Origin: Ruminococcus sp.
GTDB lineage: Bacteria; Bacillota; Clostridia; Oscillospirales; Ruminococcaceae
Reading direction: 5' to 3'
DNA: 64,000 nucleotides
Assembly (NCBI GenBank): GCA_017484095.1
Contig: JAFUTU010000040.1
Span: 19,434-83,433 of the forward strand
Shown here: positions 9,709 through 16,927 of the stretch, piece after piece
How positions within the stretch are numbered: position 1 is the stretch's first letter
Layout of the letters: every line of letters begins with the position of its first letter
The notes under the pieces: generated by a model
Told to the model about the DNA's origin: nothing
The model's input: only the letters and a program-made list of their open reading frames with translations
Databases searched by the model: none
Program-made: the position numbers and the translations under genes

Positions 9709-10389
9709 CTATTTATAGTTTACCGTACCGGTAGCTGTGCTTCCCGTATGGCTGATATCTCCGAAGCCGTGAAGCCTGAAATTAACATCATCACCAAAAC
9801 GGTCATCGGTGCAGAAGGTAGCTATAGCTGTAGGCTCTGCGCTGAAGCCCTGAAGTGTCACCATCGGTGATATGCCGAGCAGATGAGCCGCGATCACACA
9901 GGTCGCACCGAAATGGCAAAACAGCACTATAGTCTTATCGTGCTCGGAAACGGCATGGTATATCTCCCCTCTTCTCTCTAACCCGTGCTTCAAAAGCAAG
10001 CTGTCAATGCCGCTGCAAACAGCCTCATAACGCCGCTTTACTTCACTCTCTGCCACCGCACCGACATCTGCGAACCTGTCCTTATCATAATACTGGGTCG
10101 TCTGTGTCCAGCTGTTCGGAGGTATGTCCCATATCTCTATAGGCTTGCCCTCATATGCTACCTTCACATCAAATTCGTGCAGCCAGGCACATTCGGTAAC
10201 AGGTATGCTTCTGCCTGCCATAGCTATCTGAGCGGTCTGCCTTGCCCTGCCCATAGGCGAAGTATAAGCCGCAGAAATATCAGTGCTCTTCAACCTTTCC
10301 GCAAGTCTTTCAGCCTGCCATATACCGTTTTGTGTAAGGCAGTCTTTAGCATAGTCGGGCTCACCGTGTCTTATCACCAATAGTTTCAT
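9709..10389 (-). CDS. Histidine phosphatase family protein
   Basis: 226-aa phosphoglycerate-mutase-like phosphatase. The phospho-accepting histidine is in IRHGEPDY at the N-terminus, TSPMGRARQTA follows, and the second catalytic histidine is in LFCHFGAT. Such enzymes remove phosphate from small metabolites (cobalamin, sugar or nucleotide phosphates); the substrate cannot be told. Lies 22 bp downstream of the XRE regulator on the same strand, so both may be co-transcribed from the promoter at 11045-11073. Confidence 0.85.
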   Translation of the reverse strand: MKLLVIRHGEPDYAKDCLTQNGIWQAERLAERLKSTDISAAYTSPMGRARQTAQIAMAGRSIPVTECAWLHEFDVKVAYEGKPIEIWDIPPNSWTQTTQYYDKDRFADVGAVAESEVKRRYEAVCSGIDSLLLKHGLERRGEIYHAVSEHDKTIVLFCHFGATCVIAAHLLGISPMVTLQGFSAEPTAIATFCTDDRFGDDVNFRLHGFGDISHTGSTATGTVNYK

Positions 10390-10411
10390 AATATCTCCCC
10401 TGATCTGATAT

Positions 10412-10996
10412 TTATTTCAGCGTATAGCCTGCCTTTGTGAAGATGTTATCTACAACACCGAATTTTTTGTCGGTGACAGGCTTTGAAAGCTCACTGTATT
10501 CGATAAACTCATCTGTGATGCTGGCAAAGTACTGCTTGTTATCAGCCTCAATAAGGTAATATGAGCTTTTTCTGTCATTAAGCTGATCCACAGCCTCAAA
10601 AACACCGAATGCAGGCATTATCGTCCATTCAAGCACATGTTCAAGAGCCGAGAGCTTTTTCTTTCTTATAAGAGGGTATATCTGCGCCGCCTTCGGGAAC
10701 TTTGCAAAAGCCGCAGCGTCATGCTTTGAACGGCACTTTCCGCCCTTCTCATAATCATTGATATTAATGCTTTCCTTGATTGTGCTGAATGAAATGCCGC
10801 TGCCCTCGTCCAGAAGATAGTCTATAGATACTCCCAGCAGCTGAGACGCTGCCTTAAGGTTCTCGATATCGGGCATACCCTTGTCGGTCTCCCACTTTGC
10901 GACCGCACTTCTCGAAACGTGCAGTTTTTCAGATAACTGCTCCTGCGACAGACCTGCCTTCTGTCTTGCTTCTTTTAATTTTTCACCAAATGTCAT
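10412..10996 (-). CDS. XRE-family transcriptional regulator
   Basis: 194 aa. Residues 1-60 are a Cro/C1 helix-turn-helix (EQLSEKLHVSRSAVAKWETDKGMPDIENL). The rest (~70-194) is a conserved clostridial ligand or dimer domain without a name known to me. Its own promoter (TTGCCA-17-TATATT) lies just upstream with two short palindromes above the -35 box that could be its operators. Start supported by GGAGGTACAAAACT. Confidence 0.88.
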   Translation of the reverse strand: MTFGEKLKEARQKAGLSQEQLSEKLHVSRSAVAKWETDKGMPDIENLKAASQLLGVSIDYLLDEGSGISFSTIKESININDYEKGGKCRSKHDAAAFAKFPKAAQIYPLIRKKKLSALEHVLEWTIMPAFGVFEAVDQLNDRKSSYYLIEADNKQYFASITDEFIEYSELSKPVTDKKFGVVDNIFTKAGYTLK

Positions 10997-11044
10997 AGTT
11001 TTGTACCTCCATGATTTATTCAGCGGTTTTCTTGCTGTGCTTTC

Positions 11045-11073
11045 AATATAGCACGCTGTGCCGCCATTGGCAA
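11045..11073 (-). promoter_or_regulatory. Promoter of XRE regulator
   Basis: On the minus strand TTGCCA (11068-11073), 17-bp spacer, TATATT (11045-11050). Confidence 0.6.
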
Positions 11074-11078
11074 GGGAG

Positions 11079-11109
11079 CATTGCGAACAATGATGTTACG
11101 CTTCGTAAC
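11079..11109. promoter_or_regulatory. Twin palindromes, candidate operator
   Basis: CATTG-CGAA-CAATG (11079-11092) and GTTACG-CTT-CGTAAC (11095-11109), back to back just upstream of the XRE -35 box. Confidence 0.4.
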
Positions 11110-11139
11110 ACAGCGTAAATACGCGGTTTGCGGGCGCAT

Positions 11140-11709
11140 TTATCCGTCTATCAGCTTATCCAGTGTAACTGCAAACAGCTCCTGATACTCCTTCTCCTCC
11201 AATGCGAGCGCAGCCTTGTATCTCTCTATCTCGCTGCTCTCAAGCACCTCCGCCGAGATAAATCTCAGCTGCCTTTTAGCTTTTTCACTTTTTATAACTA
11301 TCTGTAAATACTCCCGTCCCAGCATCAAAAGCTTCAATGCCTGCTCACGCTCCAGAAGTCCGCTTGTGATTATCCCTAATGTATCATATAAAGTGTCATT
11401 AGCTATCGGCCCTATGATAACATCATACTCGCAGAGCTTATCCTCGCGCAGCGCTCTGTTATCAAATATGTAACCGAACCATTCATCGCCCCTTGAAAAT
11501 GTCTTAACTTCGAGACCTTCAAGGTCAAGCTCATACCTGTTGATGATGCTTTCCGCGTCTTTGCGCTCTCTTGCCCAACGCTTCGAGAACTCCTCATCAT
11601 CAGACAGATAAAACCCCTGACCGAAATCGGCATTCTTTCTTCCGTATTTCAGGTCGGGCGAGGGTATCCTCACAAACCCTGTGTGAAACAGCTGCATTTT
11701 AGTGCTCAT
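11140..11709 (-). CDS. DUF3990-like protein
   Basis: 189 aa. The N-terminal half (LFHTGFVRIPSPDLKYGRKN, then DFGQGFYLSDDEEFSKRWA) matches the DUF3990 pattern of G-x-GFYLT followed by an A-x-x-WA helix, seen in proteins with an ADP-ribosyltransferase-like fold and sometimes in toxin or bacterial-conflict contexts. The C-terminal ~60 residues are helical. Start at 11709, using GAGGATAAATGAT, overlaps the larE stop (11711) by spacing of one base, so it is the last gene of the lar operon; a functional link to the nickel-pincer cofactor is not known. Confidence 0.65.
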   Translation of the reverse strand: MSTKMQLFHTGFVRIPSPDLKYGRKNADFGQGFYLSDDEEFSKRWARERKDAESIINRYELDLEGLEVKTFSRGDEWFGYIFDNRALREDKLCEYDVIIGPIANDTLYDTLGIITSGLLEREQALKLLMLGREYLQIVIKSEKAKRQLRFISAEVLESSEIERYKAALALEEKEYQELFAVTLDKLIDG

Positions 11710-11710
11710 A

Positions 11711-12541
11711 TCATTTATCCTCAGAAACACCTGTCTTTATCTTTTTATTCATATTGCCCATTTTGTATCCGCCGAGATCAAGCGCCGTATAGCTGAAACC
11801 TATCTCGGAAAAATAACCGTTCACAAGCCTTGCGGTATCGCCATCCAACATAAGGGGGAATTGCTCAGGTATTATCTCTATTCGCGCCATATCTCCGTGG
11901 ATACGGACCCTCACCTGTGTAAAGCCAAGATCAAAAAGTTTCTGCTCTGCCTTTTCTATCATTGAGAGCTTTTTCTCGCTTATCTCCTCGCCATAGGGCA
12001 CCCTTGATGCCAGACACGCAAACGATGGCTTATCCCACATCGGCAGACCCATTGAGTGTGCAAGCTCCCTTATCTCAGCCTTTGTAAAGCCAAGCTCTCT
12101 CAGAGGGCTTTTTATCCCAAGCTCAGCCACTGCCTGAAGCCCCGGGCGGTAATCGCCCTCATCGTCCTTGTTCGAGCCCTCGCACACACAGGCGATCCCG
12201 TTTTCAAGGGCAACACCCTTGATCTTTTCAAACAAAGCGTTCTTGCAGTAATAGCACCTGTTTTTCGGGTTATTCTTAAAGCCCTCGATCTGCATCTCAT
12301 CGTGCTCTATTATTATCTGCCTTATGCCGTTTTTTTCGCAGAATTCTTTTGCCTCTGAAAGCTCTCTTTCCGGAAAAGAAGCCGAGGACGCAGTTACTGC
12401 CAGAGCCTTATCTCCAAGCGCCTCATGTGCCGTCATCAGCAGAAAAGCAGAATCGACTCCCGATGAAAACGCCACCGCAGTACTGCCAAGGGCTCTGAAA
12501 TATTCTTCCAGTGTCTGTTTTTTCTTGCCAAGCTCATCCAT
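11711..12541 (-). CDS. larE: ATP-dependent sacrificial sulfur transferase LarE
   Basis: LarE makes the two thiocarboxylate sulfurs of the nickel-pincer nucleotide cofactor (NPN) of lactate racemase, after adenylating the LarB product. 276 aa. The PP-loop is AVAFSSGVDSAFLL (SGGxDS-like), and CYYCKNALF plus SFACLASRVPYGE are family blocks. The residue Cys176 of the sacrificial type is probably the Cys in PSFACLASR, as in L. plantarum. Start at 12541 overlaps the end of larC by 8 bp, indicating translational coupling. Confidence 0.93.
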   Translation of the reverse strand: MDELGKKKQTLEEYFRALGSTAVAFSSGVDSAFLLMTAHEALGDKALAVTASSASFPERELSEAKEFCEKNGIRQIIIEHDEMQIEGFKNNPKNRCYYCKNALFEKIKGVALENGIACVCEGSNKDDEGDYRPGLQAVAELGIKSPLRELGFTKAEIRELAHSMGLPMWDKPSFACLASRVPYGEEISEKKLSMIEKAEQKLFDLGFTQVRVRIHGDMARIEIIPEQFPLMLDGDTARLVNGYFSEIGFSYTALDLGGYKMGNMNKKIKTGVSEDK

Positions 12542-13757
12542 TTTTCTCACCTCTGCAAAGCTCACAGCGCAGCTCGCCAATGCTTTCGCCGTTTTCACGT
12601 GCTATCCTTTCAAGGTCGTCATGCTCAAATTTTATCCTCCTGACGCCGTACCCCTCAGACACCTTTGTGCGGATATCTCCGTACTGCGTCTGAACGGTCT
12701 CTATCTTTCTGTCAAGGATATGCCTTGTGAACTTACTCTCACGTATGCCGAGAGTTGATGTGTGCTTGAACATCACCCTTATGAGCTGTTCACGTTTCTG
12801 TCCAGTGCAGATAACATTTATCACTATGCCGCTGCGCGATTTTTTCATTCCTGCCGGCACGGTATACACCTCATTTGCGCCGCACCTGAAAAGCTCCTCG
12901 CAGGCAAAGGCTATATCCTCAGCTGTCATATCATCAACATTGCAGGCAAGCTCATACATCTGCTCGCTTTCGTCATCGCTCTCGCCGAGCATTGCCCTTA
13001 CACAGTTCGCCCTTTCAAGATCTTTCTTTCCCATTCCGTAGCCTATACCGCTGACTCTCATCACCGGCATATCGCCGAAGGTGTTCACAAAATGCTTCAG
13101 AAGCGCTGCCCCCGTAGGCGTGCAGAGCTCACCGTCGATACTGCCGCCGTATACAGGAACATCTCTGAGAATATATGCTGTAGCAGGCGCAGGCACAGGC
13201 AGTATACCGTGGGCGCAGTGAACGCTGCCGCTGCCCACATGAACAGCTGACGCCGTTATCCTCTGCGGTGAAAGCTCCTCTATCAGCAAACATACAGCAG
13301 TAACATCGGCAACTGCATCCATAGTGCCGACCTCATGAAAATGTATCTGGTCGATAGGCTTTCCATGAGCATGGCTCTCGGCCTCTGCGATAAGGCTGTA
13401 TACCGCAAGCACGTCCTGCTTCACCTTTTCGGAAATGTCAAGGTGAGAAACGATGTGCTCTATATCATGCAAAGATGTATGATGATGCCCGTGGTGGTGC
13501 TCATACTCATGGTGATGCTCATGATGCTCACGATGATGAGTATGCTCATGCTCCTCCTCACCGTCGACCGTAACTTTCATATGCGTGCCTGTTATACCGC
13601 ATTTCTGAGCTGACTCTCTGATATATCTCACCTTTGGTATGCCAAGAGAGTTCAACCTCTCAACAAATTTATCGGGCTCGGGCAAAAGCTCCAGCAAAGC
13701 CGCAGTCAGCATATCCCCTGCTGCACCCATAGAGCAGTCAAAATAAAGCGTCCTCAT
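12534..13757 (-). CDS. larC: Nickel insertion protein LarC (fused LarC1-LarC2)
   Basis: LarC is the CTP-dependent cyclometallase inserting nickel into the pincer cofactor. 407 aa in one continuous frame; in Lactiplantibacillus plantarum the same protein needs a programmed frameshift. Motifs: YFDCSMGAAGDM at the N-terminus, HFHEVGTMDAVADV, PVPAPAT, ELCTPTGAALL. Residues ~68-95 form a run with about fifteen histidines, a likely nickel store. Start overlaps the end of larB by 4 bp. Confidence 0.95.
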   Translation of the reverse strand: MRTLYFDCSMGAAGDMLTAALLELLPEPDKFVERLNSLGIPKVRYIRESAQKCGITGTHMKVTVDGEEEHEHTHHREHHEHHHEYEHHHGHHHTSLHDIEHIVSHLDISEKVKQDVLAVYSLIAEAESHAHGKPIDQIHFHEVGTMDAVADVTAVCLLIEELSPQRITASAVHVGSGSVHCAHGILPVPAPATAYILRDVPVYGGSIDGELCTPTGAALLKHFVNTFGDMPVMRVSGIGYGMGKKDLERANCVRAMLGESDDESEQMYELACNVDDMTAEDIAFACEELFRCGANEVYTVPAGMKKSRSGIVINVICTGQKREQLIRVMFKHTSTLGIRESKFTRHILDRKIETVQTQYGDIRTKVSEGYGVRRIKFEHDDLERIARENGESIGELRCELCRGEKNG

Positions 13758-14509
13758 TTTTTTACCTCCATATGGTTTATCATTCCTGCAAGATAGCCTG
13801 CTCCGAAGCCGTTATCTATATTCACTGTACAAACTCCGCTCGCACAGGAATTGAGCATTGCAAGCAGCGCCGATATTCCCCCGAATGATGCTCCGTAGCC
13901 GACACTTGTCGGCACTGCTATCACGGGGCAGTCGGCAAGGCCGCCAATAACGCTTGCCAGAGCGCCCTCCATGCCTGCTGCGGCTATTATCACCGAGGCT
14001 GACATTATATCCTCCTTGTGTGAGAGCAAACGGTGCAGACCCGAAACTCCGACATCATAAAGGCGTATCACCTCATTGCCGAAAAACTCGGCAGTCTGTG
14101 CTGCCTCCTCCGCCACAGGGATATCGCTCGTTCCTCCCGTTGCGACGACTACTCTGCCTATGCCGTCAGGCTTTGGCATCTCACCTGTATATGCAAGTCG
14201 GGAAGCTTTGTCATAATGAACAGGTATCTCATGCGAGACAAGCTCTGCACTTTGCTCACAAAGCCTTGTGATAAGTATTCTTTCCTGCCCTTTTTCCTGC
14301 ATAGCTTTGATTATCCCGATGATCTGCTCAGTGCTTTTTCCCTCACCGTAGATCACCTCGGCAGCCCCCTGCCTGAGAGCCCTGTGGTGATCCGGCTTTG
14401 CATAGCCGAGGTCATCAAACGGTTCTGTCTTCAGCCGCAGAAGTGCTTCATCAACACTCAGACTGCCGTTTTTGACATCTTCCAATATTCTTCTGGCTTG
14501 TGTATTCAT
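13754..14509 (-). CDS. larB: Pyridinium-3,5-biscarboxylic acid mononucleotide synthase LarB
   Basis: LarB carboxylates and hydrolyses nicotinic acid adenine dinucleotide in the first step of NPN cofactor synthesis. 251 aa. Related to PurE: VVVATGGTSDIPVAEEAA, ASVIIAAAGMEGALASVIGGL and PVIAVPTSVGYGASFGG are the LarB blocks. Start at 14509 behind GAGGTGGTGCTTG; a longer frame to 14578 lacks a site. Follows two small membrane-protein genes by 65 bp. Confidence 0.95.
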   Translation of the reverse strand: MNTQARRILEDVKNGSLSVDEALLRLKTEPFDDLGYAKPDHHRALRQGAAEVIYGEGKSTEQIIGIIKAMQEKGQERILITRLCEQSAELVSHEIPVHYDKASRLAYTGEMPKPDGIGRVVVATGGTSDIPVAEEAAQTAEFFGNEVIRLYDVGVSGLHRLLSHKEDIMSASVIIAAAGMEGALASVIGGLADCPVIAVPTSVGYGASFGGISALLAMLNSCASGVCTVNIDNGFGAGYLAGMINHMEVKK

Positions 14510-14574
14510 CAAGCACCACCTCGCCATTCTGATCTTTGAAAAAACGGTTCCGCACAAACGAAACCGTTTATCTG

Positions 14575-14886
14575 TCATTTCTTGACCAAGATCCCTCTTA
14601 TCACATTTTTAGGATCTTTTATCAACACTATCCCTATCCACACAACGAGCCCCAGCGCAACAGCCGAAAGCCCAAGGAACGCATCATTGAGCATATCGGC
14701 AGGTGCAGGCTCAAAGAACTCGGACTTGAGCTCTACGAATTCAAACACTGCATCGACCAGCCACATAAGAGAAGCTCCCCAGTACATAAGGCTGAGGGTA
14801 CCGAGTCTCATCTTGCTGTCGGGAGCTTTAACATACCACAATGCAGTGCTTATAACAGCTGCAAATACGGTTATCAGCAGAGTCAT
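14575..14886 (-). CDS. Small membrane protein, 103 aa (lar operon)
   Basis: Three predicted membrane helices (about residues 2-18, 30-50, 67-88), acidic loop rich in Glu between them. I do not recognise a family. It overlaps the preceding membrane-protein gene by 4 bp (ATGA) and lies directly upstream of larB, in an operon of seven genes. It may form a complex with its neighbour; a transport role for nickel, lactate or another substrate is possible but not shown by the sequence. Confidence 0.75.
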   Translation of the reverse strand: MTLLITVFAAVISTALWYVKAPDSKMRLGTLSLMYWGASLMWLVDAVFEFVELKSEFFEPAPADMLNDAFLGLSAVALGLVVWIGIVLIKDPKNVIRGILVKK

Positions 14887-15308
14887 ACGGCATACTCCTT
14901 ATCGTCCTGCTCTGCAGGCTCTGCCTGACGCTTTACTATAGCATTCGCAGCGAACACCATACCTGCCCACACTGCCGTTACCAGCAGCGCCATACAGACA
15001 CCGACTGTCGCCATTTCATGCAGCATAGCTGAGGTCTCCTCCGCAGAGGACGCAGCCGTCAGGAACGGGAACCACGGAACTACCTCTCCGTGCCAGATAT
15101 GCTCGAGCATCAGCAGGAGAGAACCGCCCCAGAGCATGATATTGAGCCAGTTGAGCTTCTCTGAAAGCTTTATACGGGGAGCCTCGGCAGACTTTACCTC
15201 CGTGCCCTCGGAAAGCTTTGCTTCAAGCTCTTTTTCCTTTTTCTTTACTGTTCTGGTAACTATCGTGGTAACAACTGCCTCAGCGGCAGGAACAAGAAAA
15301 CAAGCCAT
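14883..15308 (-). CDS. Membrane protein, 141 aa (lar operon)
   Basis: N-terminal hydrophobic stretch MACFLVPAAEAVVTTIVT, then a charged segment (KKKEKELEAKLSEG), then two more membrane helices (about 53-70 and 98-122). Unknown family; general layout resembles its downstream partner, with which it overlaps by 4 bp. Good ribosome site AGGAGGATAGATC. Eighteen bases after the aldo/keto reductase gene. The conserved pairing with lar genes suggests a shared physiological role, not a known one. Confidence 0.75.
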   Translation of the reverse strand: MACFLVPAAEAVVTTIVTRTVKKKEKELEAKLSEGTEVKSAEAPRIKLSEKLNWLNIMLWGGSLLLMLEHIWHGEVVPWFPFLTAASSAEETSAMLHEMATVGVCMALLVTAVWAGMVFAANAIVKRQAEPAEQDDKEYAV

Positions 15309-15326
15309 GATCTATCCTCCTAGTAT

Positions 15327-16445
15327 TCAGTCAAGCTGAGACGATGCGTCCTTCAAAAGCTCTATTATGGGCAGGTGCTGGGGACAGACTCCCTCGCACT
15401 GACCGCAGCCTATACAGTCTGACGCTCTCGCTGTGCCTGCTATGTTGCTGTTATAATAATTCTTTGCTCTCCAGCCCTCATTATATATACGTATCGTATT
15501 GATAATGCTGAAAATGTCGGGTATCGGTATACCCATAGGGCAGCCGTCACAGCAGTATCTGCATGAGGTACAGCCTATGGTCGGCTTGCCGTGCATTATC
15601 TGCTTAACTTCTTCTATCGTCTGCTTTTCACCATCTGAAAGCGGCTCAAACTCTGTAAAGGTGGAAATGTTGTCCTTCACCTGCTCTTCGTTAGACATTC
15701 CCGAAAGGATAGTCATAACTCCCGGCAGAGACGCGACGAACCTCAGTGCCCAAGAAGCCGCAGAGGCGCCGGGTCTTGACGCATTGAACAGCTTCAAAGC
15801 CTCAGGCGGGGGCGATGCGAGCGTTCCTCCCTTAACGGGCTCCATTATTATCATCGGGATATTTCTCTCACTGAGTATCTCATAAAGCCTTCCTGATGCT
15901 ATCACAGGGTTATCCCAATCGATATAATTGAGCTGTATCTGTACGAACTCGACCTCGGGGTGGTCATCAAGAAGCTTTTCCAGCAGATCAGGTGTTCCGT
16001 GGAACGAAAAGCCGAAATGCTTTATCTTACCCTCTTTTTTCTTCTCAACGCCCCATTTAAAGCAGTCAAACTTCTCATATGTATCGTAGTTTCCGCCCTC
16101 CTCGATAGAATGAAGGAGATAGAAGTCAAAATAATCAACTCCCGCACGCTCACACTGCTCGTTGAATATCCTGTCTCTGTCCTCAGAGCTCTTTATGCAC
16201 CACGCAGGCAGCTTTGTAGCAAGATAAAAGCTGTCTCTCGGATATCTCTCCACAACTGCCTTTTTAGCAGCCTCCTCAGATTTTCCTCCGTGATAAACAT
16301 ATGCAGTATCGAAATAATTCAGTCCTGCCTCCATATATTTATCGACCATTTTGCAGACGCTGTCAAGGTCTATATTACCGTCTGCTTCTGGCAGTCTCAT
16401 CAAACCGAAGCCGAGCCTTGGCATTTTTGAAGTGTCTACAGACAT
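15327..16445 (-). CDS. Aldo/keto reductase with C-terminal Fe-S domain
   Basis: 372 aa. Residues ~1-285 form an aldo/keto reductase barrel: GFGLMRLP, NYFDTAYVYHGGKSE (catalytic Asp and Tyr), and LATKLP (catalytic Lys). The C-terminal ~90 residues hold two Cys clusters, CTSCRYCCDGCPMGIPIP and CIGCGQCEGVCPQHLP, ligands of two [4Fe-4S] clusters. Such proteins reduce unknown carbonyls with electrons from ferredoxin or NAD(P)H. ATG 16445 is chosen over GTG 16454 because AAAGGAG sits 8 bases before it. First gene of the lar operon. Confidence 0.9.
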   Translation of the reverse strand: MSVDTSKMPRLGFGLMRLPEADGNIDLDSVCKMVDKYMEAGLNYFDTAYVYHGGKSEEAAKKAVVERYPRDSFYLATKLPAWCIKSSEDRDRIFNEQCERAGVDYFDFYLLHSIEEGGNYDTYEKFDCFKWGVEKKKEGKIKHFGFSFHGTPDLLEKLLDDHPEVEFVQIQLNYIDWDNPVIASGRLYEILSERNIPMIIMEPVKGGTLASPPPEALKLFNASRPGASAASWALRFVASLPGVMTILSGMSNEEQVKDNISTFTEFEPLSDGEKQTIEEVKQIMHGKPTIGCTSCRYCCDGCPMGIPIPDIFSIINTIRIYNEGWRAKNYYNSNIAGTARASDCIGCGQCEGVCPQHLPIIELLKDASSQLD

Positions 16446-16495
16446 ATCTCCCACTCCTTTCGATCATCATAACGGTACGGGTCTGGTATAAATGC

Positions 16496-16524
16496 ATTAT
16501 AGCACAATACACATAAAAAGTAAA
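16496..16524 (-). promoter_or_regulatory. Promoter of the aldo/keto reductase-lar operon
   Basis: Minus strand TTTACT (16519-16524), 17-bp spacer, TATAAT (16496-16501), about 50 bp before the start codon. Confidence 0.65.
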
Positions 16525-16623
16525 GGGCTTTCCCTATAAATTATACAAAAAGCTAAAAGCAAGTTGGGATATGTGTATTCATTCAAAAAAAGAGAGCGTT
16601 CAGCGCATATCAGACAGGGCAGA

Positions 16624-16675
16624 AAAAAAGACAGCATCCGCACACGATAGTGTAAGGATGCCGTCTTTTTATTCG
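16624..16675. terminator. Long hairpin terminator
   Basis: Arms AAAAAGACaGCATCC and GGATGCcGTCTTTTT with an inner CACaC/GTGT mini-stem; T-tracts on both strands. Second, back-up terminator for the gdh transcript. Confidence 0.7.
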
Positions 16676-16732
16676 TCATCAAAAATGAATACCTCTTCGA
16701 CCGTACAGCCGAAAACTCTGTTTCAACGCAAA

Positions 16733-16770
16733 AAAGACTCCGCAAAAGCTATTGCCTTTGCGGAGCTTTG
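16733..16770 (-). terminator. Terminator of gdh / small-ORF transcript
   Basis: Minus-strand stem CTCCGCAAA...TTTGCGGAG (with GC/GC inside) followed by TCTTTTTTG; starts four bases after the small ORF stop. Confidence 0.75.
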
Positions 16771-16774
16771 TTAT

Positions 16775-16843
16775 TTATGAGGTATGAGCCGCATGTACCA
16801 GCTCATGCACCAGCACAATAAGTCCGACTGTAAGGTCGGTCAT
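16775..16843 (-). CDS. Possible 22-aa small ORF downstream of gdh
   Basis: Minus-strand ATG at 16841-16843 with GAGG ten bases upstream, 22 codons, TAA, then a terminator directly after. The peptide is hydrophobic and contains LTVGLIVLVHELVHAA, including an H-E-x-x-H pattern. It may be a short membrane or regulatory peptide, or a chance ORF; length alone cannot decide. Confidence 0.3.
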   Translation of the reverse strand: MTDLTVGLIVLVHELVHAAHTS

Positions 16844-16868
16844 ATGCGAGAAACCTCAAAGTGTGATT

Positions 16869-16912
16869 CTGCGCAGGAGTCTCCCGCTGATCGCGGGAGC
16901 TTGCGCGAAAGG
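16869..16912. repeat. Long imperfect hairpin between gdh and the small ORF
   Basis: TGCGCA...CTCCCGC-TGATC-GCGGGAG...TGCGCG. No T-tract on either side, so not a terminator; could protect the gdh mRNA 3' end or be a dispersed palindromic unit. Confidence 0.4.
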
Positions 16913-16927
16913 ATCGGTATAACGTTA

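Noticed and set aside
13495..13560. Tandem CAT/ATG-rich repeat
   Set aside because: It is the coding sequence of the histidine run in LarC, not an independent repeat.
16497..16745. 82-aa minus-strand ORF upstream of the aldo/keto reductase
   Set aside because: Runs through a terminator hairpin and the promoter of the lar operon; unlikely to be coding.
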